Positions 56,475 to 64,000 of a stretch of DNA of 64,000 nt are shown one piece after another. The translations under genes and the position numbers were made by a program. Each line of letters begins with the position of its first letter. Position 1 is the stretch's first letter. The notes under the pieces are model-generated. The model was not told the DNA's origin. It saw only the letters and a list, made by a program, of their open reading frames with translations, and made no database searches. The DNA comes from Geodermatophilus sabuli. Lineage in GTDB: Bacteria > Actinomycetota > Actinomycetes > Mycobacteriales > Geodermatophilaceae. The DNA lies in NCBI RefSeq assembly GCF_010686765.1, contig NZ_JAAGWF010000002.1:124001-188000 (forward strand), given 5' to 3'.

Positions 56475-57496
56475 CAGGCGATCTCGAGGCAGCAGGCGTT
56501 GAGCCCCGAGCCGATGCCCATGAGCAGCACCCGGTCGCCGTCGACGAGGGTGTCGCTGGTGTCGGCGAGGGTGAAGGGCACCGACGCCGGGCCGAGGTTG
56601 CCCCGGGTCGGGAAGGTGGTGGGCACCAGGGCCGGGTCGATCTCGAACCGGTCGCACATCGCCCGCGTGTGCACCTTCGACACCTGGTGGACGATGTAGC
56701 GGCTCATGCCCCCGGCCCAGTCGAAGTCGGCGCGGGCGTCGGTCCACAGCTGCTCCGACAGCGCCAGCCCGGCGTCGAGCAGGCCCTTGAGGTCGGTGCG
56801 CATCATGTCGTTGTCCCCGACGCAGAGCTCGTGGTGCTCGCTGCCGGCGCGGCTGACCGAGCCGACCAGGCGGTGGCCCTCGGGGTGCCGGTCGGCGCGT
56901 CCCAGGACCATCGCCACCGCGCCCGAGCCGAGGGTCAGCGTGGCGAACTGGGCCATCACGTCCCGGGACACGGTGTCGGGGGCGGACAGCCGCTCGAGCG
57001 TGCGCTCCTGCACCGGGCGGGAGTCCTCGCCGTTGACGACCAGCACGTACTCGGCCATGCCCGAGTCGATCATCGCCGCGCCCAGCTCCATGCCGTTGAC
57101 GAACCCCAGGCAGGCGTTGGTGACGTCGAAGTTCTGGCAGGAGGGGGGCAGGCCCAGGGCGTGGTGGACGGCGACCGCCGTCGAGGGCTCCAGGTACCGG
57201 CGGCTCACCGAGGTGTTGACCATGAGGCCGATGTCGGCGATGTCGACGCCGCTCTCGCTGATCGCCTTGGCCCCCGCCGTCGCCGCCCCGTCGACGAAGG
57301 TCGCCCCCTCGGCCCACCAGCGGCGCTCGCGGATGCCGGCCAGCCGCTCCAGCAGGCCCGGGCGCAGGCCCACCCGCTGGTAGGTCTCGGTCAGCCGCTC
57401 GTCGAGGGCGGCCGAGGTGATGACCTGCGGGGCGTCGACCGCCTGTACGGCCAGGACCGTCGTGTTCGTGAATCGGTGGGTCGCGTTGCCGCTCAT
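56471..57496 (-). CDS. oleA: Acyl-CoA condensing thiolase OleA
   Basis: 341-residue thiolase-superfamily enzyme that joins two fatty acyl-CoA molecules head to head to a 2-alkyl-3-ketoacid. Catalytic Cys129 in VTNACLGF, the second-site Glu in LEPSTAV near 103, His in YIVHQVSKVHT near 275 and Asn in GNLGPASVP near 305. All residues required for OleA activity are present. It starts 21 bases after the stop of the luciferase-like gene on the same strand, so it lies in the same transcript. Confidence 0.9.
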   Translation of the reverse strand: MSGNATHRFTNTTVLAVQAVDAPQVITSAALDERLTETYQRVGLRPGLLERLAGIRERRWWAEGATFVDGAATAGAKAISESGVDIADIGLMVNTSVSRRYLEPSTAVAVHHALGLPPSCQNFDVTNACLGFVNGMELGAAMIDSGMAEYVLVVNGEDSRPVQERTLERLSAPDTVSRDVMAQFATLTLGSGAVAMVLGRADRHPEGHRLVGSVSRAGSEHHELCVGDNDMMRTDLKGLLDAGLALSEQLWTDARADFDWAGGMSRYIVHQVSKVHTRAMCDRFEIDPALVPTTFPTRGNLGPASVPFTLADTSDTLVDGDRVLLMGIGSGLNACCLEIAW

Positions 57497-57517
57497 CCGT
57501 GGGGCCAGTCCCGTTCC

Positions 57518-58624
57518 TCAGGAGGGTGGGCCCGCTGGTCGGGCGCCGATCCCGTTCCGCCGGGCACTACCCGACCCCGCCGACGGTATGCCGTGCGGCC
57601 GCCACCCCAGGGCGGGCCCCAGCCGGGTGGCGATGTCGGTGAGGATCTGCGCGTAGTCCTCGTCGGCGAAGCTGAAGGGCAGCGCGAACACCACCTCGGT
57701 GACCTCCTGGAAGCCGGCGTGCGCGTACAGCTCCTCCGCGATCTGCTCGGAGGTGCCCAGCAGGTCGCGGGCGAACAGCAGCTGGGCGGGTCCCTGGGGC
57801 GCCGCCGTGCGGGGGGTGCGGGCCTCGACGTAGGCGGCGTACCGGGCGCGCTGGTCGGCCGAGGCGGAGTCGGTCGGGATGACGACCAGCCCCTGCGACA
57901 CGCGGGCCGCGTCGCCGTCGGGGTGCGCGGCCCGGAAGGCGCGCACGTGCGCCCGCTGGATGGCGGCGAAGTCCGCGCCGTCGCCCGCTGCGGCGTCCCC
58001 GGCCTTGACCACGCTGCTGGTCAGGAAGGACATGCCCTGCTCGCCGGCCCAGCGGGCGGACCGCAGGCTCCCCCCGCCGTACCACATCCGCGACCGCAGC
58101 CCGGGCGAGTGCGGCTGCACCCGGGCGGAGAACTCCTCGACCACGCCCTCCCGGCCGGAGAAGGTGCTGGCCGGCTCGCCGGCCACCAGCCGCAGCAGCC
58201 GGGCGACGCGGTCGTAGCCGAAGTCCTCGGTGTCGGCGGTGTGGGGGTAGAGCGCCGCCTTGACGTCGTCCCAGTGCATCGGCGGGCCGACGCTGACCCC
58301 GGGGTTGAGCCGCCCGCCGGAGAGGACGTCGACCGTGGCGAGGTCCTCGGCCAGCCGCAGCGGGTTCTCCCACGCCAGCGGGGTGACCGCGGTGCCCAGC
58401 TCGATCCGCCGGGTGCGCTGGCTCGCCGCGGCCAGGACCGTCAGCGGGGAGGAGATCCCGTACTGCAGGTGCCGGTGGCGCACCCAGGCGCTGTCGAGCC
58501 CCAGTCGCTCGCCGAGCTCGACGACCGCCAGCGTCCGCTCGTGTCCGGGCCCCGGGTCGGCGGCGTCGAACGAGCCGATGGTGAGGAAGCCCAGCCGGGC
58601 GAGCGGGACGGAAGGGAGTGGCAT
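57518..58624 (-). CDS. LLM class flavin-dependent oxidoreductase at the head of the ole operon
   Basis: 368 residues of the bacterial-luciferase fold. Typical parts are GLDSAWVRHRHLQYG, GRLNPGVSVGPPMHW and a C-terminal VVFALPFSFADEDY. It would use FMNH2 and oxygen. The ATG at 58624 has GAGGAG seven bases upstream. It lies directly before oleA with only 21 bases between, and the divergent ArsR/SRPBCC genes share the promoter region. Luciferase-like enzymes often act on long-chain aldehydes, so a link with fatty acyl metabolism is plausible but not shown. Confidence 0.87.
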   Translation of the reverse strand: MPLPSVPLARLGFLTIGSFDAADPGPGHERTLAVVELGERLGLDSAWVRHRHLQYGISSPLTVLAAASQRTRRIELGTAVTPLAWENPLRLAEDLATVDVLSGGRLNPGVSVGPPMHWDDVKAALYPHTADTEDFGYDRVARLLRLVAGEPASTFSGREGVVEEFSARVQPHSPGLRSRMWYGGGSLRSARWAGEQGMSFLTSSVVKAGDAAAGDGADFAAIQRAHVRAFRAAHPDGDAARVSQGLVVIPTDSASADQRARYAAYVEARTPRTAAPQGPAQLLFARDLLGTSEQIAEELYAHAGFQEVTEVVFALPFSFADEDYAQILTDIATRLGPALGWRPHGIPSAGSGSARRNGIGARPAGPPS

Positions 58625-58693
58625 GCGGCGGCTCCTCGGGGCGCTGCGCGGTCGGGGCGCGCTGATTGTCGCTGATCCCGGCTCGTTTGCGTC

Positions 58694-58699
58694 TGGACT
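58694..58699 (+). promoter_or_regulatory. -35 of the ArsR-gene promoter, overlapping the ole-operon promoter
   Basis: TGGACT stands 17 bases before the -10 TAGCTT at 58717-58722. ATATAA at 58701-58706, read as TTATAT on the other strand, is a likely -10 for the luciferase-like/ole operon, so the two promoters interleave. Confidence 0.5.
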
Positions 58700-58716
58700 C
58701 ATATAAGCGACGGGTG

Positions 58717-58722
58717 TAGCTT
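58717..58722 (+). promoter_or_regulatory. -10 element of a leaderless promoter (ArsR gene)
   Basis: TAGCTT is followed by seven bases and the GTG at 58730, with no ribosome site. Confidence 0.6.
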
Positions 58723-58729
58723 TCGGCCC

Positions 58730-59113
58730 GTGCACGCGTTCGACGTCCTCGGCGACCCGGTCCGCCGGCGCATCCTCGAGCTGCTCGCCGACGGCGAGCA
58801 GTCCGCGGGGGCGATCGCCGCCGTGGTCGCCGAGGAGTTCGGCATCTCCCAGCCCGGGGTGTCCCAGCACCTGCGGGTGCTCCGCGAGAACGGCTTCGCG
58901 CACGTCCGGGCCGACGGGGCCCGCCGGCTCTACACCGTCGACTCCGCGCCCCTCCGGGACGTCGACCGGTGGCTCGACCGCTTCCGCCGGTTCTGGGACC
59001 AGCACCTCGATGCGCTGGCCACCGAGCTGGCCCGCGGCGAGCGCGACCGACGCAGGAGGGACCAGCAGCCGCCCGGCGCGCAGCCGGGGGCCGACCGGGA
59101 GGACCCGACATGA
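58730..59113 (+). CDS. ArsR family winged-helix repressor
   Basis: 127 residues. Winged helix with LGDPVRRRILELLADGEQSA, recognition helix SQPGVSQHLRVLRENG and wing VRADGARRLYTVD. The usual ArsR metal Cys pairs are absent, so it senses something other than metal; ArsR proteins of this kind usually pair with an AHSA1/SRPBCC gene, as here. The C-terminus is Arg/Gln-rich. It overlaps the SRPBCC gene as ATGA. It sits divergent to the ole operon and may repress both sides. Confidence 0.9.
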   Translation: MHAFDVLGDPVRRRILELLADGEQSAGAIAAVVAEEFGISQPGVSQHLRVLRENGFAHVRADGARRLYTVDSAPLRDVDRWLDRFRRFWDQHLDALATELARGERDRRRRDQQPPGAQPGADREDPT

Positions 59114-59745
59114 AGGACCTGATCGACGAGCTGACCGCCGCCCACCGGGACGTGCAGCGCCGGGAGGACGACGGCACGGACCTGTTCGCCGTCCGGCTGC
59201 GCCGCACCTATCCCGCCGCCGTGGCCGACGTCTGGGACGCCGTCACCGACCCCGAGCGCCTGGTGCGCTGGTTCCTGCCGGTCACCGGCGACCTGCGTCC
59301 GGGCGGCAGCTACCAGCTGGAGGGCAACGTCGGGGGCGACATCGTCACCTGCGAGCCGCCGCGGCACCTGGCGGTCACCTGGGGCGCGCCGCAGAGCGTC
59401 GTCACCGTGCGGCTGACCGCGGAGGCGGCCGGGCGCACCGTCCTGGAGCTGGAGCACACGGTGCCGGCCGAGTTCGCCGGCAGCGGTGCGGGCGCGCTCT
59501 ACGTCGGGCCGGGGTGGGACGTGTCCTTCCTGGCCCTGGGCACCTACCTGCGCGGCGTCGTGGTGGCCGACCCGGCCGCCTGGGAGAACACCCTGGAGGG
59601 GCAGCACTACTCCGCCGGCAGCATCGCCGCGTGGAGTGAGGTCATCGGCGCCAGTGGCACCGCGACGGCCGACGAGATCGCCGCCGCGGCCGACACGGCC
59701 CGGGCCCAGTTCACCCCGGACCTGGTGGCCACGCCGGGCGGCTGA
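59110..59745 (+). CDS. SRPBCC (AHSA1-like) family protein
   Basis: 211 residues with the Bet v1/START-like fold: YPAAVADVWDAVTDPERLVRWFLPV at the front (shown in two parts, VWDAVTDPERL and RWFLPV), GGSYQLEGNVGGDIV in the middle, and a C-terminal helix with TARAQFTPDL. AHSA1 members bind small hydrophobic ligands. The ATG overlaps the ArsR stop as ATGA, so the regulator and its likely ligand-binding partner are made together. Confidence 0.88.
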   Translation: MKDLIDELTAAHRDVQRREDDGTDLFAVRLRRTYPAAVADVWDAVTDPERLVRWFLPVTGDLRPGGSYQLEGNVGGDIVTCEPPRHLAVTWGAPQSVVTVRLTAEAAGRTVLELEHTVPAEFAGSGAGALYVGPGWDVSFLALGTYLRGVVVADPAAWENTLEGQHYSAGSIAAWSEVIGASGTATADEIAAAADTARAQFTPDLVATPGG

Positions 59746-59756
59746 GCGCAGAGGGG

Positions 59757-60617
59757 TCAGGGGGCGGGCGGCAGCGTCCCCTGCAGCCGGGCCAGCTCCG
59801 CGTCGTCGAGCGGCAGGCCCACGTCGTCGCGGAGGAGCGCGGCCACGTCCTCGTCGGTCAGGTCCCGCTCGTCGACCGAGCCGTCGGCCCGCACCAGCGT
59901 GCGGGTCCGGCCGCGCAGCCGGACGAACACGTCGTCGTGCTTGCGGACCGCGACGGCCTGGCCGACGAAGGGCGAGGAGGGGTGGGTCGAGGTGAAGTGG
60001 TTGGCCATCACGACGTCGGAGGCGTGCACCGGCTCCTCGATCAGGCGGTAGAGGGTCCGCCAGCCCTCGCTGGCCTGCTCCTGCACCAGCCAGGTGTCCT
60101 CGGTGCCGCGCAGCATCCGGTAGGTCCAGCCGCCCTGAGGACGGGGGCCGCTCTCACCCCACGGGATCGGCTCGAGCAGGGCGTTGCCGAAGCCGACGTC
60201 GGCCAGCCAGTCCCCGTCGTCGGAGCGCACCCGCAGGGCCATGTGCGTGCGCGGCCGGGGGCGCACCTCGTCCTCCCCGACCCGGGCCAGCAGCCGCTCC
60301 ACGGAGAAGCCGATCCGCTCCAGGACGGCGGCGAACAGCGTGGCGTGCTCGTAGCAGTAGCCGCCGCGCCCCCGGTCGACCAGCTTGGCCTGCACGCTGT
60401 CGACGTCGACGGCGACGCCGCGGCCCAGCACCACGTCGAGGTTCTCGAACGGGATGGTGGCGACGTGCGCGCGGTGCAGGACGTGCAGGGTCTCGCCGGT
60501 CGGCTGCACCGGTCCGCTGTGCCCGATCCGGGCGAGGTAGGCGGACAGGTCCAGCCCCGGGGCCGCCCACTCCGCCCCGGGAGCCGCTCGCCGTCCTGAC
60601 GTGACGTCCGTGGTCAC
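59757..60617 (-). CDS. nat: Arylamine N-acetyltransferase
   Basis: 286-residue enzyme that moves acetyl (or propionyl) from CoA to aromatic amines. The Cys-His-Asp triad is complete: RGGYCYEHATLF (Cys near 88), RTHMALRV (His near 125) and LADVGFGN (Asp near 140). N-terminal AYLARIGHSG and IPFENLDV fit the family. Length is normal (about 280). GGAGGGGG lies just before the GTG at 60617. It ends 12 bases from the convergent SRPBCC gene. Confidence 0.92.
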   Translation of the reverse strand: MTTDVTSGRRAAPGAEWAAPGLDLSAYLARIGHSGPVQPTGETLHVLHRAHVATIPFENLDVVLGRGVAVDVDSVQAKLVDRGRGGYCYEHATLFAAVLERIGFSVERLLARVGEDEVRPRPRTHMALRVRSDDGDWLADVGFGNALLEPIPWGESGPRPQGGWTYRMLRGTEDTWLVQEQASEGWRTLYRLIEEPVHASDVVMANHFTSTHPSSPFVGQAVAVRKHDDVFVRLRGRTRTLVRADGSVDERDLTDEDVAALLRDDVGLPLDDAELARLQGTLPPAP

Positions 60618-60671
60618 GGAGCCCCCTCCGCCGGTGGGTCGGTGGCCGGCCGCTGCGGCCGTTCCCCGGCC

Positions 60672-60677
60672 AATCTA
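60672..60677 (-). promoter_or_regulatory. -10 element of the nat promoter
   Basis: On the minus strand TAGATT stands about 55 bases before the nat GTG, in the only AT-rich spot of the 173-base divergent gap. Confidence 0.45.
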
Positions 60678-60790
60678 GGCGAGGCCGGGCGGGTGGGGGT
60701 GCGCCCGGGTGGCTGCGGCGGGGGTGCGGCGCCGTCGGCCATGATCGGGCGGGAGGACTCTCGCGCGACCGGGACGGGGAGGCGGCGGAC

Positions 60791-62572
60791 ATGCCGGCAC
60801 GGGGAACGATGGGCCGGGGAGCGGCCCGGCGGCTGGCTGCGCTGCTGCTGGTCACCGGCGTCCTGGCCGTCGCCGGCTGCAGCGGGGACGGCGCGGGCGA
60901 GCGGATCCGCTCCTACGACATCGGCATCACGGCCGCCGCGGACGGGTCACTGACCGTCGAGGAGACCATCGACTACGACTTCGCCGGGGAGGAGCGGCAC
61001 GGGATCGTCCGGTCCGTCCCCGACCGCGTGCACCTCGAGCAGACCCTCGACCGGCGCTACCCCGTCGACGACGTCACCGTCCGCAGCCCCACCGGAGCCC
61101 CGACGGCGACCGAGGTGAGCGGCGAGGACGGCGGGCTGAGCATCCGCGTCGGCGACGAGGACACCGAGATCAGCGGCCGGCACACCTACGTGCTCACCTA
61201 CCGGGTGGCCGCCGTCGCCGACCCCGGGGCCGACGGCGACCGACTGGCGTGGAACGCCGTCGGCACCGGCTGGGAGGTGCCGATCGAGCAGGCGCGGGTG
61301 CGCCTGTCCGGCCCGCCCGGGGCGGTGCCGTCGGCGGTCGACTGCGTCGTCGGCGGAGCGGACGCGCGGACGCCGTGTGCCGCCGAGACCGGCCCCGGCG
61401 GCGAGCTGCGGGCCGCCGCCGCCGACCTCGACCCGGGCGAGGGGCTGACCGTCGGCGCGACCTTCCCGGCCGGCACCTTCGCCGGCGCCGAGCCGGTCCT
61501 GGAGGAGACGTTCAGCCCGGCACTGGCCTTCCGCCTCACGCCGGCCACCGGCGGGCTCGCGCTGGCCGGCCTGCTCGCCCTCGTGCTCCCGGTCCTGGCG
61601 CGGAGCCGGCGGGGGAGCGCGTGGCCGCGGCGCGGGGAGCCGGTCGCTGCGCAGCTGACCCCGCCGGCGGACGCCCGGCCGGCCCAGCTGGGCACCGTCC
61701 TCGACGGGTACGCCCAGCGGCACGAGGTGACCGCCACCCTGCTCGACCTCGCCGTCCGGGGTGCCCTGCGGATCGAGGAGGTCGACGGTCCCGACGGCGC
61801 ACGCGCGGAGGGCGACCCGCCGGCGGACTGGCGGCTGGTCCGGACCGCGGACGGCGGGGACGACCTGCGGGGCTACGAGCGGCAGTTGCTCGACGAGGTG
61901 TTCGCCGAGGGGGACGTGGTGACCCTGTCGGACCTGCAGGCACGCTTCGGCGCGATCGCGTCCCGGACCTGCGCCGCCGTGTACGACGACGTCGTCGCGC
62001 TCGGCTGGTTCACCGCCCACCCGGCCGCCGTCCGGCGCCGGTGGTGGACCGCCGGTGCGCTGGTGTTCCTCGGCGGCGCCGCGCTCACCGCCGTCCTCGC
62101 GCTCACCACCACCTGGGCGCTGGCCGGCACCGGGGTGGCGCTGGCCGGCCTGGTGCTGCTCGGCCTGGCCGGGCGGATGCCGCGGCGGACGGCCGCCGGA
62201 GCGCAGCTGCGCGAGCGGACCGCGGCCTTCCGCGACTCCCTCGCGGCCGCCGAGCCCCGGTGGCTGACCGAGCCGGTGCGGGTGCCCGACCTCGCCGGCG
62301 CCGCGCGGACCGACACGGCCGTGCGGTACCTGCCGCACGCGGTGGCCCTCGGGGTGGCCGAGCAGTGGAGCCGGGCGGTGGACCGCTCGGGCGCCGCGGT
62401 GGCGCCGGACTGGTACACCCCGGCCCCGGGCGCGTCGAGCACCCCGGTGTGGCCCGCGCTCCTCGTGTTCTCGTCGCCGACGAACCCGGCGCTGGCCCCG
62501 CCGGCGCCGGCCGGTGGGGCCGGGACGTCGGTCGGCGGGGCCGCGGGTGGCGGTGGTGGGGGCAGCTGGTGA
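60791..62572 (+). CDS. DUF2207 domain-containing membrane protein
   Basis: 593 residues. The N-terminus is a signal peptide with a lipobox-like LAVAGC near residue 28. The extracellular DUF2207 region begins with RIRSYDIGITAAADGSLTVE and GEERHGIVRSVPDR (family hallmark). Three membrane helices follow: one near 265 and two near 430-460, with a cytoplasmic stretch between and a Gly-rich tail (GGAAGGGGGGSW). The family is annotated as a predicted membrane protein of unknown role, common in actinobacteria. GGAGG stands seven bases before the ATG. Confidence 0.9.
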   Translation: MPARGTMGRGAARRLAALLLVTGVLAVAGCSGDGAGERIRSYDIGITAAADGSLTVEETIDYDFAGEERHGIVRSVPDRVHLEQTLDRRYPVDDVTVRSPTGAPTATEVSGEDGGLSIRVGDEDTEISGRHTYVLTYRVAAVADPGADGDRLAWNAVGTGWEVPIEQARVRLSGPPGAVPSAVDCVVGGADARTPCAAETGPGGELRAAAADLDPGEGLTVGATFPAGTFAGAEPVLEETFSPALAFRLTPATGGLALAGLLALVLPVLARSRRGSAWPRRGEPVAAQLTPPADARPAQLGTVLDGYAQRHEVTATLLDLAVRGALRIEEVDGPDGARAEGDPPADWRLVRTADGGDDLRGYERQLLDEVFAEGDVVTLSDLQARFGAIASRTCAAVYDDVVALGWFTAHPAAVRRRWWTAGALVFLGGAALTAVLALTTTWALAGTGVALAGLVLLGLAGRMPRRTAAGAQLRERTAAFRDSLAAAEPRWLTEPVRVPDLAGAARTDTAVRYLPHAVALGVAEQWSRAVDRSGAAVAPDWYTPAPGASSTPVWPALLVFSSPTNPALAPPAPAGGAGTSVGGAAGGGGGGSW

Positions 62573-62585
62573 CCGCCCGCGAGGA

Positions 62586-63374
62586 TCACCGCCGGCGGTA
62601 GACGCCGTCCCGCTCGTCGAGGAACGCCTGCACGGCCTCGGCGTGGTCCTCGGTCGCCACCAGCTGCAGCAGGGCGCGGTGCTGGAGAGCCGTCGCCTCC
62701 GACCGGTCCCGCTCGAGCGCTCGGGCCGCCGCGGCCTTGGTGGCCTCCACCGACAGCGGGGGCCTCGTCGCGATCCGCCGGGCGAGGGTCAGCGCCGCGG
62801 GCAGGAGGTCGGCTGCCGGGTGGACCCCGGTGACCAGCCCCCACCCGGCCGCCTGCCGGGCGGTGTAGCGCCCGCCGGTGAGCAGCATCTCGGTGGCCGG
62901 GCCCAGTCCCACCACGCGCGGCAGCCGCCAGACGCTGGCCATCAGCCCGACGTTCACCCCGGCAGCCACGAAGAACGCCTCGTCGGCGGCGATCCGGACG
63001 TCGCAGCACAGCGCCAGCTCCAGGCCACCGCCCACCGCTGCACCGTTGACCGCGGCCACGACGGGTACGCGCAGGTCCTGCAGCCGGTCGAGGGTGCCGG
63101 CGAACCCGGCCAGGAACCCCGCCAGCTCGTCCGCGGCCAGGCCTCGTTCCTCCCGGAGGTCCGCACCGGCGCAGAACACCCGGCCGGTGCCGGTCACGAC
63201 GAGGCACCGGACGTCGGTGTCGGCGTCCACCCGGTCGAGCACCTGCCCGAGCGCGCGGCAGTCCGCGCGGGTGAGGGCGTGCGACGGGGCGCCGCCCAGG
63301 GTGACCAGCGCGACGCCGTCGACCGCGGGCCGGAACCGGATGCCGGCGTCGTCGCCGGCTGCCGGCCCGGTCAC
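62586..63374 (-). CDS. Enoyl-CoA hydratase/isomerase family protein
   Basis: 262-residue crotonase-fold enzyme. The oxyanion-hole segments are FCAGADLREE near residue 67 and NGAAVGGGLELALCCD near 108. The second catalytic Glu of classical hydratases is not obvious (NVGLMASVW at the position where PEIGL is usual), so it may be an isomerase or other crotonase. The GTG start overlaps the acyl-CoA synthetase stop as GTGA, so the two form a coupled pair in acyl-CoA breakdown. Confidence 0.87.
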   Translation of the reverse strand: MTGPAAGDDAGIRFRPAVDGVALVTLGGAPSHALTRADCRALGQVLDRVDADTDVRCLVVTGTGRVFCAGADLREERGLAADELAGFLAGFAGTLDRLQDLRVPVVAAVNGAAVGGGLELALCCDVRIAADEAFFVAAGVNVGLMASVWRLPRVVGLGPATEMLLTGGRYTARQAAGWGLVTGVHPAADLLPAALTLARRIATRPPLSVEATKAAAARALERDRSEATALQHRALLQLVATEDHAEAVQAFLDERDGVYRRR

Positions 63375-64000
63375 GTCTCGCCCGGGTCCGGCGTCGTGGG
63401 CCGGCGCAACTGCTGCTTGAGGATCTTCCCCGCGCCGGACTTGGGCAGCGGGTCGGCGCGGACGTCGATCGACTTGGGCACCTTGTACGCGGCGATCCGC
63501 GCGCGGCAGTGCTCGGCGAGTTCGGCCTCGGTCACGGCGGACCCGGCGGTGGTCACGACCACCGCGTGCACCCGCTCACCCCAGCGGTCGTCGGGCAGGC
63601 CGATCACCGCCACCTCGGCGACGGCCTCGTGCGACGCGAGCGCGCGCTCCACCTCGATCGAGTACACGTTCTCCCCGCCGCTGATGATCATGTCCTTGAG
63701 GCGGTCGACGAGGAACACGTAGCCGGCGGCGTCGCCGTACGCCAGGTCGCCGGTGCGGTACCACCCGTCGACGAGTGCGTGCGCGGTCTCCTCGGGCCGG
63801 TTGAGGTAGCCCTGCATGATGTTCGGGCCGCGGACCCAGACCTCCCCGACGGTCCCGTCGGCCACCGGTGCGCCGCCGAGGTCCCGGATCTCCACCTGCA
63901 CCCCCGGGATCGCGTAGCCGACCGACGCCAGCCGCTCGGGGTGCTCTCCGGCCAGCGCCAGCCGGTGGTCCTGCGGCGGCAGCCAGGTGGCGCCCACGCC
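63371..64000 (-). CDS. Acyl-CoA synthetase (AMP-binding), C-terminal part
   Basis: The 5' end lies beyond the window; about 209 C-terminal residues are visible. They hold the hinge and C-terminal domain of an adenylate-forming enzyme: GYLNRPEETAHAL, DGWYRTGDLAYGD, DRLKDMIISGGENVYSIEVE (core A8) and LPKSGAGKILK, with the catalytic Lys of the thioester-forming half. It activates a fatty or aromatic acid as its CoA thioester. It is followed by the GTGA-coupled enoyl-CoA hydratase. Confidence 0.9.
   Translation of the reverse strand, partial: GVGATWLPPQDHRLALAGEHPERLASVGYAIPGVQVEIRDLGGAPVADGTVGEVWVRGPNIMQGYLNRPEETAHALVDGWYRTGDLAYGDAAGYVFLVDRLKDMIISGGENVYSIEVERALASHEAVAEVAVIGLPDDRWGERVHAVVVTTAGSAVTEAELAEHCRARIAAYKVPKSIDVRADPLPKSGAGKILKQQLRRPTTPDPGET

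Overview
The window is about 64 kb of very GC-rich, densely coded actinobacterial chromosome. The organism is probably a member of the Geodermatophilaceae or a close relative; this is inferred from base composition, GTG starts, GTGA/ATGA gene overlaps, leaderless promoters and families such as DUF5709, TIGR03086 and a fused OleBC. No rRNA, tRNA, CRISPR array, insertion sequence, prophage or replication origin was seen. The longest stretch without a gene is about 240 bases.

Left part. Positions 1-6468 hold a sugar or polyol uptake and catabolism operon: a zinc alcohol dehydrogenase cut by the window edge, a ribose-type ABC importer (ATPase, permease, binding lipoprotein), an SDR and a D-tagatose/D-allulose 3-epimerase-like enzyme, ending in a strong hairpin at 6487. 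Positions 6501-11912 (minus strand) hold a luciferase-like flavin monooxygenase, an AcoR-type regulator that has lost its sigma54-contact motif, an SDR and a membrane-anchored sigma-like protein. Positions 12125-22683 are mixed: a GlcD-type oxidase, RidA, an esterase, a Mug glycosylase, a GNAT, an HxlR regulator with two near-identical operators, a tannase-family esterase, AzlCD, an MFS carrier and a CoA-disulfide-reductase-like flavoprotein.

Middle part. Positions 22775-37656 hold a second luciferase-like oxidoreductase, YciI, a MEDS/RsbW-like kinase, a GDSL hydrolase, UPF0303, YihY, two SDRs, a cation/proton antiporter, an alpha/beta hydrolase, a VOC protein, DUF5709, an AraC regulator, TIGR03086, a DrrAB-type exporter, a flavodoxin-like protein and a CPBP protease. 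Positions 37750-41515 pair a small acidic protein with a STAND-like ATPase and a FAD-dependent monooxygenase-like protein.

Right part. Positions 41755-50164 are the most striking: an acetoacetyl-CoA-reductase-like SDR, a 1,837-residue single-chain acyl-CoA carboxylase built like the eukaryotic ACC (BC, biotin domain, ACC central region, CT), and a ketoacyl synthase III with an unrecognised domain of about 280 residues at its front. Together they could make malonyl-CoA, condense it and reduce the product without a thiolase. A cyclic-nucleotide-domain histidine kinase and tryptophan 2,3-dioxygenase follow. Positions 52927-58624 (minus strand) hold an olefin biosynthesis set, oleA, fused oleBC and oleD, led by a third luciferase-like oxidoreductase, with a divergent ArsR/SRPBCC pair. 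The window ends with arylamine N-acetyltransferase, a DUF2207 lipoprotein-like membrane protein, an enoyl-CoA hydratase and the C-terminal part of an acyl-CoA synthetase.
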